Program-made: the position numbers and the translations under genes | The notes under the pieces: model-generated | Told to the model about the DNA's origin: nothing | What the model saw: the letters and a program-made list of their open reading frames with translations, nothing else | The model's database searches: none | Shown here: positions 7,820 to 16,459 of the stretch, in pieces | Numbering within the stretch: position 1 is the stretch's first letter | Layout: each line of letters starts with the position of its first letter | Assembly: GCA_910585635.1 (NCBI GenBank) | Contig: CAJUFE010000059.1 | Coordinates: 1 to 30,200, forward strand | Direction of reading: 5' to 3' | DNA from: an uncultured Lachnospiraceae bacterium | GTDB taxonomy: Bacteria; Bacillota; Clostridia; Lachnospirales; Lachnospiraceae | Length of the DNA: 30,200 bases

Positions 7820-9577
7820 TCACATGTTCCTGAACCGTTCATACCGTCTTTCGGCCAGCTGGGAGCCGCTCATGCCCTCCAGTCCCTTAAAAAATCCTTC
7901 TATAGCCTTTTCCATATAGGAAACGGTGCCGGACATGGTCTCCGGGCTTAAGTTCTCCGCTTCAGGGATCACCTTCTCGATCAGACCCATCTGATATAGG
8001 TCGGCAGCGGTGATCTTCATCACCCTGGCGGCATCCGGCGCTTTTTTGCTGTCCTTCCACAAGATCGAGGCAAAACCCTCCGGCGAGAGGATCGAATAGA
8101 TCCCATGCTCCAGCATCCACACCTCGTTAGCTACAGCCATAGCCAGGGCGCCTCCGCTGCCCCCCTCTCCGATCACCACCGAGAGGATCGGCACCTTTAG
8201 AGAAGACATAGCAAAAAGGTTCCTGGCGATCGCCTCTCCCTGGCCACGCTCCTCTGCCTCCAGCCCACAGAAGGCGCCTGGCGTATCCACAAAGCAGATG
8301 ATCGGACGTCCAAAGGCCTCCGCCTGTTCCATCAGGCGCAGAGCCTTTCGATAGCCGTCCGGTGAGGGCATACCGAAATTTCGCCTGATGTTCTCCTTGG
8401 TGTTCTTCCCCTTCACCTGTCCGATCACGGTCACCGGCATGCCATGGAAGGTGGCGATCCCGCCCATGATGGCGCCGTCATCCTTAAAATACCGGTCCCC
8501 GTGGAATTCCATAAAGTCGTCAAAAAGCTGTCCGATATAGTCCGCCGCGGTGGGACGGCCTGCCTTTCTGGAGATGAGGACCGTGTCCCAGGCACTTTTT
8601 GCTCCTGCGGGACCACCTGGGAGCGGCTCTTTCCCCTCTCCATCCTCTCTTTCAGAAAGAGCGGCCTTCTCTTGCATCTTCGCCACACCGCCGGTAAAAA
8701 AGCCATCCTCCTTCCGGTGCAGCTTGAGGATCTGACCGATGACCTGTTTTTGATCCTTCCTCTCCACCACCATATCCACGAAACCATGCTCTAAGAGGAA
8801 TTCGGCCCGCTGGAAGCCCTCCGGCAGCTTCTGCCCGATCGTCTGCTCGATCACCCGGGGACCGGCAAAGCCGATCAGGGCCTTTGGCTCGGCGATGATG
8901 ATATCGCCCAGCATGGCAAAGCTGGCGGTGACACCACCTGTAGTAGGGTCGGTCAGGACACTGATAAAAAGCTGTCCGGCCTCATGATGGCGTTTTAAGG
9001 CGGCGGAGGTCTTGGCCATCTGCATCAGGGACACGATCCCCTCCTGCATCCTGGCCCCTCCGGAAGCCGCAAAGATGATCACCGGCAGCTGCTCTTTTGT
9101 GGCCCTCTCCACCGCCCTTGTGATCTTCTCCCCTACGATATGGCCCATACTGCTCATAAGGAACCGGGCATCACAGACACCGACCACGGCAGGATATCCG
9201 CAGATCTTGCCCTTGCCGGTGACGATCGCCTCATTTAACCGCGTCTTTTCCTTGGCGGCCAGGACCTTCTTCTCATATCCGGGAAAATCTAAGGGGTTGG
9301 AAAAAGGCATCTCCTTATCCCATTCCTCAAAAGTCCCCTCATCGATCAGCATCTCGATCCGCCTGTAGGCATGTACACGAAAATACCCGCCGCATTTCGG
9401 GCAGACGTAATGGTTATCGACCACATCCTCTACATAGATCGGCTGTCCACATTTATTGCACTTTCTCCAGAGCCCCTCCGGGATACTGGGTTCCTTCTCC
9501 GCCCCTCTGTCCGTCTTAGAGCTGCTGTACCTGGTATCGATCAATGTGTAGGTTTTCTTGAACATCCCTTTCAGCAT
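7820..9577 (-). CDS. accDA: Acetyl-CoA carboxylase carboxyltransferase, fused beta and alpha subunits
   Basis: 585 residues joining two subunits that are separate in most bacteria. Residues 1-290 are AccD: a zinc ribbon with Cys40, Cys43, Cys59 and Cys62, then the crotonase-fold region with FAASGGARMQEGI and LTDPTTGGVTASFAMLGD. A charged linker of about 40 residues follows, then AccA (about 330-585) with AADYIGQLFDDFMEFHGDR, ICFVDTPGAFCG and VVIGEGGSGGALAMAVANEV. The protein transfers carboxyl from biotin on AccB to acetyl-CoA to make malonyl-CoA. GAGGTG lies 7 bases before the ATG. It follows accC by 21 bp. There is no frameshift or stop at the junction, so the fusion is real in this sequence. 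Regulated with the rest of the operon. Confidence 0.96.
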   Translation of the reverse strand: MLKGMFKKTYTLIDTRYSSSKTDRGAEKEPSIPEGLWRKCNKCGQPIYVEDVVDNHYVCPKCGGYFRVHAYRRIEMLIDEGTFEEWDKEMPFSNPLDFPGYEKKVLAAKEKTRLNEAIVTGKGKICGYPAVVGVCDARFLMSSMGHIVGEKITRAVERATKEQLPVIIFAASGGARMQEGIVSLMQMAKTSAALKRHHEAGQLFISVLTDPTTGGVTASFAMLGDIIIAEPKALIGFAGPRVIEQTIGQKLPEGFQRAEFLLEHGFVDMVVERKDQKQVIGQILKLHRKEDGFFTGGVAKMQEKAALSEREDGEGKEPLPGGPAGAKSAWDTVLISRKAGRPTAADYIGQLFDDFMEFHGDRYFKDDGAIMGGIATFHGMPVTVIGQVKGKNTKENIRRNFGMPSPDGYRKALRLMEQAEAFGRPIICFVDTPGAFCGLEAEERGQGEAIARNLFAMSSLKVPILSVVIGEGGSGGALAMAVANEVWMLEHGIYSILSPEGFASILWKDSKKAPDAARVMKITAADLYQMGLIEKVIPEAENLSPETMSGTVSYMEKAIEGFFKGLEGMSGSQLAERRYERFRNM

Positions 9578-9598
9578 ATGCTGTCACCTCTTTCCCTG

Positions 9599-10951
9599 TC
9601 ATCTGCAATACTGCGGAAAATATCTCGGTATCAGATCCGTATCCGTCTCTCCCTTCTGGAAGACGGGGTGGCTCAATATCTCATACTGGAAATCCAGGTT
9701 CGTGTCGATCCCCTCGATGATCAGCTCACCCAGAGCGCTCCGCATCTTTGCGATCGCTTCCTCCCTGTCCTTCCCGTGGACGATCAGCTTTAAGAGCATG
9801 GAATCATAATTGGGGGGTACCCGGTAATCATGATAGACATGGGTATCCACCCGGACCCCGTTGCCTCCCGGCAGATGGATATTGGTGATCTTTCCGGGGC
9901 AGGGCATGAAATTCCTGGAAGGGTTCTCCGCATTGATCCTGCACTCGATCGCGTGGCCGGATATGTGGATATCCTCCTGGGACACGCTCAAGGGCTCTCC
10001 CGCGGCCACCCGGATCTGCTCCTTGATCAGATCCAGCCCGGTCACCAGCTCGGTCACCGGATGCTCCACCTGGATCCTGGTGTTCATCTCCATAAAATAA
10101 AACTTCTTGTCTTTATCTAAAAGGAACTCGATCGTCCCCGCGTTTTCATAACCTACCGCCTTTGCCGCCTTTACAGCCACCTGGCCCATCTGGCGGCGCA
10201 GCTCCTTTGATATCTGCTGGCAGGGCGATTCCTCCAGCACCTTCTGATGCCGCCGCTGGATGGAGCAGTCCCTCTCTCCCAGATGGACTACATTCCCAAA
10301 TTTATCAGCCATGATCTGGAACTCGATATGTTTGGGCTTTTCGATATATTTCTCGATATACATGGTATCATCGGAAAATCCCTTTACCGATTCCAGCTGG
10401 GCACTGCGGAAATTTTCCGTAAAGTCCTCCTGGCTCCTGGAGATCCGCATCCCCTTCCCGCCGCCTCCGGAGGAGGCCTTGATCATCACCGGATAGCCGA
10501 TGGCCTCTGCCAGCTTTAGCCCTTCCTCTGCCGTGTAGACCGGCTCCTTGGTCCCTGGCACCACCGGCACGCCGGCTTCCATCATGGTCTTTCTCGCCTC
10601 GGATTTATTCCCCATCCTGTGGATGATCTGGGCAGAAGGACCGATGAAAGCGATCTTGCATTTTTCACACAGCTCGGCAAAACGGGCATTTTCGGATAAA
10701 AACCCAAAGCCCGGATGGATCGCGTCTGCTTTTATGGCCACACAGGCCGTCAAGATCCTCTCCATGTTCAGATAACTCTGGGAGGAAGCGGCCGGTCCGA
10801 TGCAGATCGCCTCATCTGCCAGCATGGTGTGCAGCGAATCCCGGTCCGCCTCCGAATAGACCGCTACGGTCTTTATCCCCATCTCTCTGCAGGCCCTTAT
10901 GATCCGGACCGCGATCTCGCCCCGATTGGCGATCAAAATCTTGTCAAACAT
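9599..10951 (-). CDS. accC: Biotin carboxylase subunit of acetyl-CoA carboxylase
   Basis: 450 residues, the normal family length. Begins MFDKILIANRGEIAVRIIRA, the hallmark of AccC. The ATP-grasp domain has the glycine loop KASSGGGGKGMRI, the ERDCSIQRRHQKVLEESP segment and EMNTRIQVEHPVTE for metal and bicarbonate binding; the C-terminal biotin carboxylase domain contains AIECRINAENP and RVDTHVY. It carboxylates biotin on AccB using ATP and bicarbonate. GGAG is 5 bases upstream of the ATG. It sits 17 bp after fabZ and before accDA, in the operon order familiar from Streptococcus. Confidence 0.97.
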   Translation of the reverse strand: MFDKILIANRGEIAVRIIRACREMGIKTVAVYSEADRDSLHTMLADEAICIGPAASSQSYLNMERILTACVAIKADAIHPGFGFLSENARFAELCEKCKIAFIGPSAQIIHRMGNKSEARKTMMEAGVPVVPGTKEPVYTAEEGLKLAEAIGYPVMIKASSGGGGKGMRISRSQEDFTENFRSAQLESVKGFSDDTMYIEKYIEKPKHIEFQIMADKFGNVVHLGERDCSIQRRHQKVLEESPCQQISKELRRQMGQVAVKAAKAVGYENAGTIEFLLDKDKKFYFMEMNTRIQVEHPVTELVTGLDLIKEQIRVAAGEPLSVSQEDIHISGHAIECRINAENPSRNFMPCPGKITNIHLPGGNGVRVDTHVYHDYRVPPNYDSMLLKLIVHGKDREEAIAKMRSALGELIIEGIDTNLDFQYEILSHPVFQKGETDTDLIPRYFPQYCR

Positions 10952-10968
10952 GGCTTCTCCTGTCCTTA

Positions 10969-11391
10969 TCAGCCGATCATAAAGGTCAATTCGGCCGCTA
11001 CCGCCACCTTGCCGTCTACCGTGGCGGTGGCCTGCCCGATCCCTACCGGCCCTTTCTGCTTGATGATCTTACATTCCAGGCGCAGCTTATCGCCCGGGAC
11101 CACCTTTTTCTTGAACTTGGCATTGTTGATCTGGCCAAAGTAGGCTACCTTTCCCTTGTTCTCTTCCTTGGAGAGGATCGCCACCGCTCCGGTCTGGGCC
11201 AGCGCCTCCACGATCAGCACACCGGGCATCACCGGCTCCTGGGGGAAATGTCCTGCAAAAAAAGGTTCATTATAGGTCACAGACTTATATCCCACCGCGC
11301 CCACACCCGGCTCCAGCTCCTCGATCTGGTCGATCAGCAGGAATGGATGGCGGTGGGGGATGATCTCCTGGATCTCTTTTATCCCTAACAT
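10969..11391 (-). CDS. fabZ: 3-hydroxyacyl-ACP dehydratase
   Basis: 140 residues, hot-dog fold, typical length. The active-site helix is visible: GHFPQEPVMPGVLIVEALAQ with His48 and Glu62. The N-terminus IKEIQEIIPHRHPFLLIDQI is also diagnostic. It removes water from 3-hydroxyacyl-ACP in each elongation cycle. There is no fabA, fabM or fabN-like isomerase in this operon, so how unsaturated acyl chains are made cannot be answered from the window. GAGGAAAGGT precedes the ATG directly. Gap to accB is 17 bp. Confidence 0.97.
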   Translation of the reverse strand: MLGIKEIQEIIPHRHPFLLIDQIEELEPGVGAVGYKSVTYNEPFFAGHFPQEPVMPGVLIVEALAQTGAVAILSKEENKGKVAYFGQINNAKFKKKVVPGDKLRLECKIIKQKGPVGIGQATATVDGKVAVAAELTFMIG

Positions 11392-11408
11392 ACCTTTCCT
11401 CTCTCTTT

Positions 11409-12017
11409 CTAACGGATCCTGAACAGCGGCTGGCCGTATTCCACCACATCCTCATTTTCCACCAGGATGGCCTCCACGACCCCGTCATATTCACTCTCGA
11501 TCTCATTCATCAGCTTCATCGCCTCGATGATCCCTAAGACCTGCCCCTTCTTCACCCTGTCGCCCACCTTGACAAAAGGCTCTGCGTCCGGCGAGGAGGC
11601 GGCATAGAAGACCCCTACCAGCGGAGAGGTCTGCACCTGGTCCGCATCGATGGCCCCGTCCGCCTGTCCGGCGCCATCCTTCGGCACCCCAGCCGTCATA
11701 TCCGCGGCTGTTGCCGGTAAAACACCTGGAGCTGCGGCTCCGGCTAAGGGAGCGCCGGCCACCACCCCCGGGACAGCACCGGGAGCCACAGTCCCCGACA
11801 CGGCCCCGGTAAGGGGAGCACCGGCCACAGCTCCGGCTAAGGGAGCACCCGGCATCGTCCCCACAGGGACAGCCGCCGCCAGGACAGGGGTCTGTACCTG
11901 GATCGTTTCTTTTTCCCGCTTTAGCGAGATCCTCACATTGCCTTCTTCTAATTCAAAGCTGGTCAGGTTATGATCGCTCACACCCTGGATCAGCTGCATG
12001 ATCTCCTGGATATCCAT
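11409..12017 (-). CDS. accB: Biotin carboxyl carrier protein of acetyl-CoA carboxylase
   Basis: 202 residues. The N-terminal MDIQEIMQLIQGVSDHNLTS and the C-terminal biotinyl domain (about 125-202) are standard; the biotin-accepting lysine is Lys168 in EAMKLMNEIE. Between them lies an unusually long Ala/Pro/Gly/Val linker with repeated GAPLAGAV-like units, expected to be a flexible arm between the biotin carboxylase and carboxyltransferase sites. I chose ATG 12017 because GGTGGAGG stands just upstream and the first Met matches the family start. Two upstream in-frame ATGs (12041, 12077) would overlap fabF and lack a binding site. Confidence 0.95.
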   Translation of the reverse strand: MDIQEIMQLIQGVSDHNLTSFELEEGNVRISLKREKETIQVQTPVLAAAVPVGTMPGAPLAGAVAGAPLTGAVSGTVAPGAVPGVVAGAPLAGAAAPGVLPATAADMTAGVPKDGAGQADGAIDADQVQTSPLVGVFYAASSPDAEPFVKVGDRVKKGQVLGIIEAMKLMNEIESEYDGVVEAILVENEDVVEYGQPLFRIR

Positions 12018-12030
12018 ACGCCCTCCACCT

Positions 12031-13269
12031 TTATCCGACATATTTTTTGAACAACAAGCTGGCATTATGCCCGCCAAAGCCCAGGGAATTGCTGATCGCG
12101 CAGGTCACATCCATTGGAACGCCCTCTCCCTTGGTATAATCCAGATCGCAGCCCTCTCCCTCGTGCTCCAGCCCGGCCGTAGCATGGACAAAGCCCTCCT
12201 GGATGGTCTTTACGCAGGCGATGGCTTCCACACCTCCTGCCGCGCCCAGAAGATGGCCGATCATGGATTTGGTGGAACTGATCTTCACCTTATAAGCATG
12301 ATCGCCTAAAGCCAGCTTGATCGCCTTTGTCTCGAAAAGGTCGTTGTGGTGGGTGCTGGTCCCGTGGGCGTTCACATAGTCGATCGCCTCCGGTGTGAGA
12401 CCTGCGTCCCTGATCGCCGCGGTCATAGCCATCGCCGCGCCGCTTCCGTCCTCTGCCGGGGAGGTGATGTGATAGGCATCACAGGAAGCCCCGTATCCCG
12501 CAAGCTCCGCATAGATCTTCGCGCCCCTTGCCCGTGCATGCTCCAGCTCCTCCAAAAGGATCACACCGGCTCCCTCGCCCATCACAAAGCCGTCCCTGTC
12601 CTCGTCAAAGGGACGGGATGCATGGAGAGGATCCTCGCTGGTGGAAAGAGCGGTCAGCGCCGTAAAGCCGGCCACACCGATCGGACAGATGCTGGCCTCG
12701 GTACCTCCCGCCACCATCACGTCCGCCTCCCCGTACTGGATAGCCCGGAAGGCCTCGCCGATGCTGTTGGTCCCGGTCGCGCAGGCCGTGACCACGTTGA
12801 TGTTCTTGCCCTTTAAGCCGAACTGGATGCCGATGTTCCCGGCTGCCATATTGCTGATCATCAGCGGCACCAGCAGGGGGTTGGTCCGGCTGGGTCCCTT
12901 TTCCAGCAGCTTTTTATGCTCCCGCTCAAAAGCCTGCATGGAGCCGATGCCCGAGCCTACAGCCACGCCCACCCGATAAGGATCCTCCTTCTCCATCTGG
13001 AGATCCCCATCCTTTAGGGCCTGCGCCGCAGCCGCCACCCCGTACTGGGAGAACAGCTCCATCCTCCTGGCCGCCTTGGGATCCATAAAAGCCTTGGGAT
13101 CAAAATCCTTCACCTCTGCCGCCAGCTTGACCTTATAGTCCGCGGTGTCAAAATAGGTGATCGGGCCGATCCCCACCTTTTTCTCTTTTAAACCCTTCCA
13201 AAAGCTGTCCACATCATTTCCGATCGGGGTGATGGCTCCCATCCCGGTCACTACTACTCGTCTGCTCAT
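12031..13269 (-). CDS. fabF: Beta-ketoacyl-ACP synthase II
   Basis: 412 residues, thiolase fold. The Cys-His-His catalytic triad of condensing enzymes is intact: Cys163 in VVTACATGTNSIG, His302 in NAHGTSTHHND and His339 in KSMIGHLLGAAGG. It elongates acyl-ACP with malonyl-ACP. The ATG at 13269 follows GGAGAAGATAGAGGAT. The 174-bp gap to fabG upstream is the longest internal gap of the operon and holds a hairpin repeat array, so fabF and everything downstream may be expressed at a different level from fabG. Confidence 0.97.
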   Translation of the reverse strand: MSRRVVVTGMGAITPIGNDVDSFWKGLKEKKVGIGPITYFDTADYKVKLAAEVKDFDPKAFMDPKAARRMELFSQYGVAAAAQALKDGDLQMEKEDPYRVGVAVGSGIGSMQAFEREHKKLLEKGPSRTNPLLVPLMISNMAAGNIGIQFGLKGKNINVVTACATGTNSIGEAFRAIQYGEADVMVAGGTEASICPIGVAGFTALTALSTSEDPLHASRPFDEDRDGFVMGEGAGVILLEELEHARARGAKIYAELAGYGASCDAYHITSPAEDGSGAAMAMTAAIRDAGLTPEAIDYVNAHGTSTHHNDLFETKAIKLALGDHAYKVKISSTKSMIGHLLGAAGGVEAIACVKTIQEGFVHATAGLEHEGEGCDLDYTKGEGVPMDVTCAISNSLGFGGHNASLLFKKYVG

Positions 13270-13320
13270 ATCCTCTATCTTCTCCTCACATAACTCTCTG
13301 CCGAGTCCTTAAGCCCTGTT

Positions 13321-13431
13321 GCGCTCACCGGCTGGACTCCACGGTGATCCGCCTCGCGCCCACCGGCTGGACCTCACAGCAAGCCTCCGCGCGCTCTCAC
13401 CGGCTGGACCCTTCGGTTAGCCTCCATGCGC
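13321..13431 (-). repeat. Three tandem 35-37 bp hairpin units between fabG and fabF
   Basis: Read on the minus strand, three consecutive units each start with GCGC and end with GTCCAGCCGGTG; the GTCCAGCCGGTG cores sit at 13398-13409, 13361-13372 and 13326-13337, spaced 37 and 35 bp. In each unit a 5' GGCT or GGCGGA pairs with AGCC or TCC-GCC near the end, so the transcript can form three similar hairpins in a row. The middle of each unit varies while the paired ends are kept. The array is non-coding and within the fab operon. Confidence 0.65.
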
Positions 13432-13443
13432 CCGGCAGCCGAT

Positions 13444-14193
13444 CTACATGGCCATACCGCCGTCCACACAGATCACCTGGCCGGTGATATAGCCAGCCTT
13501 CTTTGATGCCAAAAACAACGCGGTCTGTGCGATATCCTCTGTCTCGCCAAAATGCTTCATAGGGATCTGCTCGGTCACCGCTGTCTTCACCGCCTCCGAA
13601 AGGACCTCCGTCATCTCTGTCCGGATGAACCCGGGGGCGATCGCGTTCACCGTGATCCCTTTTTTGGCCAGCTCCCTGGCCGCCGCCTTCGTAAGGCCGA
13701 TGATCCCTGCCTTCGACGCGCTGTAATTGGCCTGGCCCGCATTCCCCATCACACCGGATACAGAAGAGATGCTGATGATGCGTCCCCCCTTCTGCTTGAT
13801 CATTTGCCGGGACACATGCTTGATGCAGTTAAAAGCGCCTTTTAAGTTGGTATCGATCACCGCGTCAAAATCTTCCTCGCTCATCTTCATCAGCAGGTTA
13901 TCTCTGGTGATCCCTGCGTTATTGACCAGGATATCCAGATGGCCGAAACGACCGATCACATCCTCGATCATGGCTTTACTGGCGCTGTGATCAGTCACAT
14001 CACACTGGAAGGCCTCTGCCTTCCCGCCATTCTCCTCGATCTGGGCGACCACCTCCCTGGCCCTTGCCTCAGAGCCATTGTAATTGACGATCACCGTGGC
14101 GCCTTCTGACGCCAATGCCGTGGCGATGGCCCTTCCGATCCCCCGGCCCGCGCCGGTCACCAATGCTACCTGACCTTCCAACATCATCTTCAC
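13444..14193 (-). CDS. fabG: 3-oxoacyl-ACP reductase
   Basis: 249 residues, short-chain dehydrogenase. NADPH-binding VTGAGRGIG (12-20), the NNAG motif (91-94), and the Ser144-Tyr157-Lys161 triad in SISSVSG and NYSASKAG are all present, ending with the usual VICVDGGMAM. It reduces 3-oxoacyl-ACP in the elongation cycle. The start is uncertain: a GTG at 14193 overlaps the fabD stop (GTGA) with GGAGG 4 bases upstream, while ATG codons at 14187 and 14184 give the more usual N-terminus MLEGQVALVTG at a spacing of 10 or 13 bases. Translationally coupled to fabD in either case. Confidence 0.96.
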   Translation of the reverse strand: MKMMLEGQVALVTGAGRGIGRAIATALASEGATVIVNYNGSEARAREVVAQIEENGGKAEAFQCDVTDHSASKAMIEDVIGRFGHLDILVNNAGITRDNLLMKMSEEDFDAVIDTNLKGAFNCIKHVSRQMIKQKGGRIISISSVSGVMGNAGQANYSASKAGIIGLTKAAARELAKKGITVNAIAPGFIRTEMTEVLSEAVKTAVTEQIPMKHFGETEDIAQTALFLASKKAGYITGQVICVDGGMAM

Positions 14194-15116
14194 AGCACCT
14201 CCAGTGCCTTTACGGCCTTATCGATATCTTCCAGCTTCTCTATGTTCAGGACGTTCACCGTCCGATCGATCTTCTTCATAAATCCGGTCAGGGTCTTTCC
14301 CGGCCCGATCTCGATAAAGGTGTCGATACCTGCCTTTATCATCGTCTCCACGCTCTGTTGCCAGCGCACGGAGGAATACACCTGTCTCTCTAACAGAGGC
14401 TTCACCTGGGAAGGATCTTGGACCAGCTCTGCGGTCACGTTCGCCACATAAGGGATCTTAGGGCGATGGACCTCCACGGTCTTAAGGACCTGGCCCAGCT
14501 TTTCCCCGGCCTCCTTTAACATCCCGGAGTGGAAAGGACCGCTCACATTTAAGAACAAGGTCCTTTTTGCCCCGGCCTCCTTGAGTCTCTGGCAGGCTGT
14601 CTCCACAGCCTCCTTTTTTCCCGAGATCACGATCTGCCCCGGGCAATTGTAGTTGGCGATCCACACCTCCGGTATGGCCGCCACCACCTCCTCGATCTTC
14701 TCCGCGCTCAGTGCCAGCACCGCCGCCATAGCGCCGATCCCGGAAGGGACCGCCCGCTCCATCAAGATCCCTCTCTGGCGGACTGTGGCGATGGCATCCT
14801 TCTCGCTCATCACACCGGCCGCCACCAGAGCTGCATATTCTCCCAGGCTCAAGCCTGCCGCTACGTCCGGCCTTACACCCTTTTCCTCCAGCACCTTCAT
14901 CATGGCGATACTGGTGGTCACCATAGCTGCCTGGGTGTACTCGGTATCATCCAACTGTTCATTTTCCTCGAAGCACAGTTTGGGCATTGAGAAACCTAAG
15001 AGCTGGGAGGCCTCGTCAAAGACCCTCCTGCCCGTCTCCGTGTTTTCATAAAAATCCTTTCCCATGCCGATGACCTGGGCTCCCTGGCCTGGGAACATAT
15101 ATGCGATCTTGCTCAT
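14190..15116 (-). CDS. fabD: Malonyl-CoA:ACP transacylase
   Basis: 308 residues. The start IAYMFPGQGAQVIGMGKDFY and the nucleophile elbow AAGLSLGEYAAL (Ser90) with His196 in VSGPFHSGML identify the malonyl transferase. It loads malonyl groups onto the acyl carrier protein. AAGGAG precedes the ATG by about 7 bases. It follows fabK by 60 bp and overlaps fabG by 4 bp. Confidence 0.97.
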   Translation of the reverse strand: MSKIAYMFPGQGAQVIGMGKDFYENTETGRRVFDEASQLLGFSMPKLCFEENEQLDDTEYTQAAMVTTSIAMMKVLEEKGVRPDVAAGLSLGEYAALVAAGVMSEKDAIATVRQRGILMERAVPSGIGAMAAVLALSAEKIEEVVAAIPEVWIANYNCPGQIVISGKKEAVETACQRLKEAGAKRTLFLNVSGPFHSGMLKEAGEKLGQVLKTVEVHRPKIPYVANVTAELVQDPSQVKPLLERQVYSSVRWQQSVETMIKAGIDTFIEIGPGKTLTGFMKKIDRTVNVLNIEKLEDIDKAVKALEVL

Positions 15117-15176
15117 ATGCGGCTCCTTATCTCATCCTCTATGATGATCTTTCCTGCCTTGTCCTATTTGATCTTA

Positions 15177-16109
15177 CTATCGCTTTAACAGCGCCTCTGC
15201 CTGCGCAGCCATCTCTTCGATCATCTCTCTGCAGGTCTGCTCCTTCTGGATCATCCCTGCGATCTGTCCTGCCATGACCGTCCCTTCGTTGATATCTCCC
15301 TCCTGGACCGCTTTCCTTAAGGACCCTAAGGTCAGATACTCTAACTCCTCAAAGGACTTACCTTCCTGCTCCAGCTTCAGATATTCTCTGGTCATCTTAT
15401 TCCGCAGACAGCGGATCGGATGGCCGTGGGTACGTCCGGTGACCGCAGAATCGATATCCTTGGCCTTGATGATCCTCTGCTTATAGTTTTCATGGACATT
15501 GGATTCCTTCGCCACCACGAACCTGGTGCCGATCTGGACCGCCTCTGCGCCCAGCATAAAGGCCGCCGCGATCCCTCTCCCGTCCGCGATACCGCCTGCG
15601 GCGATCACGGGGATCGATACGGCATCCGCCACCTGGGGGACTAAGGTCATGGTGGTGGCCTCCCCGATATGGCCGCCGGACTCTGTACCCTCTGCCACTA
15701 CGGCGTCCGCGCCGTATTTTTCCATCCTTTTGGCCAGCGCCACGGAAGCTACTACCGTGATGACCTTGATCCCGGCTGCCTTCCACATCTCCATATACTT
15801 TTCCGGGTTCCCGGCTCCGGTGGTCACCACCTTGATGCCTTCCTCCACCACGACCTTGGCCACATCGTCGGCATGGGGGCTTAAGAGCATCACGTTCACG
15901 CCAAATGGCTTATCGGTCATCTTTTTTGCCTTGCGGATCTCCTCCCGGACCACTTCCCCGGGGGCATTGGCTCCGCCGATCAGTCCCAGGCCTCCTGCCT
16001 CGGACACGGCAGCCGCCAGATCATGGTCTGCCACCCAGGCCATACCGCCCTGGATGATCGGGTACTGGATCCCCAGCATTTTTGTTACTCTTGTCTCCAT
16101 AGCCTGCAT
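15177..16109 (-). CDS. fabK: Enoyl-ACP reductase II, FMN-dependent
   Basis: 310 residues of the FabK family. TKMLGIQYPIIQGGMAWVAD near the N-terminus, GFNVMLLSP-like FGVNVMLLSPHADD, VVAEGTESGGHIGE, VIAAGGIADGRGIAAAF and AVQIGTRFVVAKE match FabK of Streptococcus closely. It performs the last reduction of each elongation cycle with FMN and NADH; the family is intrinsically tolerant of triclosan because it is unrelated to FabI. No fabI is seen in the window. The ATG at 16109 overlaps the acpP stop (TAATG) with GAGG 4 bases upstream; a second ATG at 16100 gives the more usual N-terminus METRVTK. Confidence 0.96.
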   Translation of the reverse strand: MQAMETRVTKMLGIQYPIIQGGMAWVADHDLAAAVSEAGGLGLIGGANAPGEVVREEIRKAKKMTDKPFGVNVMLLSPHADDVAKVVVEEGIKVVTTGAGNPEKYMEMWKAAGIKVITVVASVALAKRMEKYGADAVVAEGTESGGHIGEATTMTLVPQVADAVSIPVIAAGGIADGRGIAAAFMLGAEAVQIGTRFVVAKESNVHENYKQRIIKAKDIDSAVTGRTHGHPIRCLRNKMTREYLKLEQEGKSFEELEYLTLGSLRKAVQEGDINEGTVMAGQIAGMIQKEQTCREMIEEMAAQAEALLKR

Positions 16110-16342
16110 TATTCCTCAACACCTTTATCCTTTAAATATGCGATCACATCCCCTACAGTGGACAGCTTCTCTAAGTCCTCTGCCGGGATCTCTACATTAT
16201 ACTCATCCTCTAATGCCATCACCAGCTCGAACAGGTCTAAGGAATCTGCCCCTAAGTCCTCCTTAAAAGAAGAAGCCTCGGTGATGTTCTCTGCCTCTAC
16301 GCTCAACTGGTCCGCGATCAACTCTTTCATCTTCTCTAACAT
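16109..16342 (-). CDS. acpP: Acyl carrier protein
   Basis: 77 residues, acidic, with the phosphopantetheine attachment site Ser34 in DLGADSLDLFEL. It carries the growing acyl chain between the enzymes encoded around it. I chose ATG 16342 because AAAAGGAG lies 9 bases upstream and the product starts MLEKMKEL like other ACPs; an in-frame ATG at 16369 would add nine mostly Lys/Glu residues and has no clear binding site. Second gene of the operon, 117 bp after fabH. That gap contains an imperfect hairpin (GCTGCC with GGCAGC, about 16388-16415). Confidence 0.96.
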   Translation of the reverse strand: MLEKMKELIADQLSVEAENITEASSFKEDLGADSLDLFELVMALEDEYNVEIPAEDLEKLSTVGDVIAYLKDKGVEE

Positions 16343-16459
16343 GGTCTTTTTCTCCTTTTCTTTCTCCATCTTTTCTTTGCGACTTGCTGCCGTACCTCCG
16401 TGTACCTGGCAGCAGAGCTCTTTATAGTGGACTTATGCGTTCAAAAAGCGCCAGCGCTC

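Noticed and set aside
11650..11973. Plus-strand Ala/Pro-rich frame
   Set aside because: Antisense of the Ala/Pro/Gly linker of accB; no ribosome binding site.
13321..13431. Repeat array considered as a CRISPR
   Set aside because: Only three units, identical part of about 12 bp, no spacers of constant length, and no cas genes; it fits hairpin units better.
16388..16459. Hairpins between fabH and acpP considered as an internal terminator
   Set aside because: The larger hairpin has a bulge and no U-tract, and the one next to the fabH stop would have too small a loop; read-through into acpP is expected.
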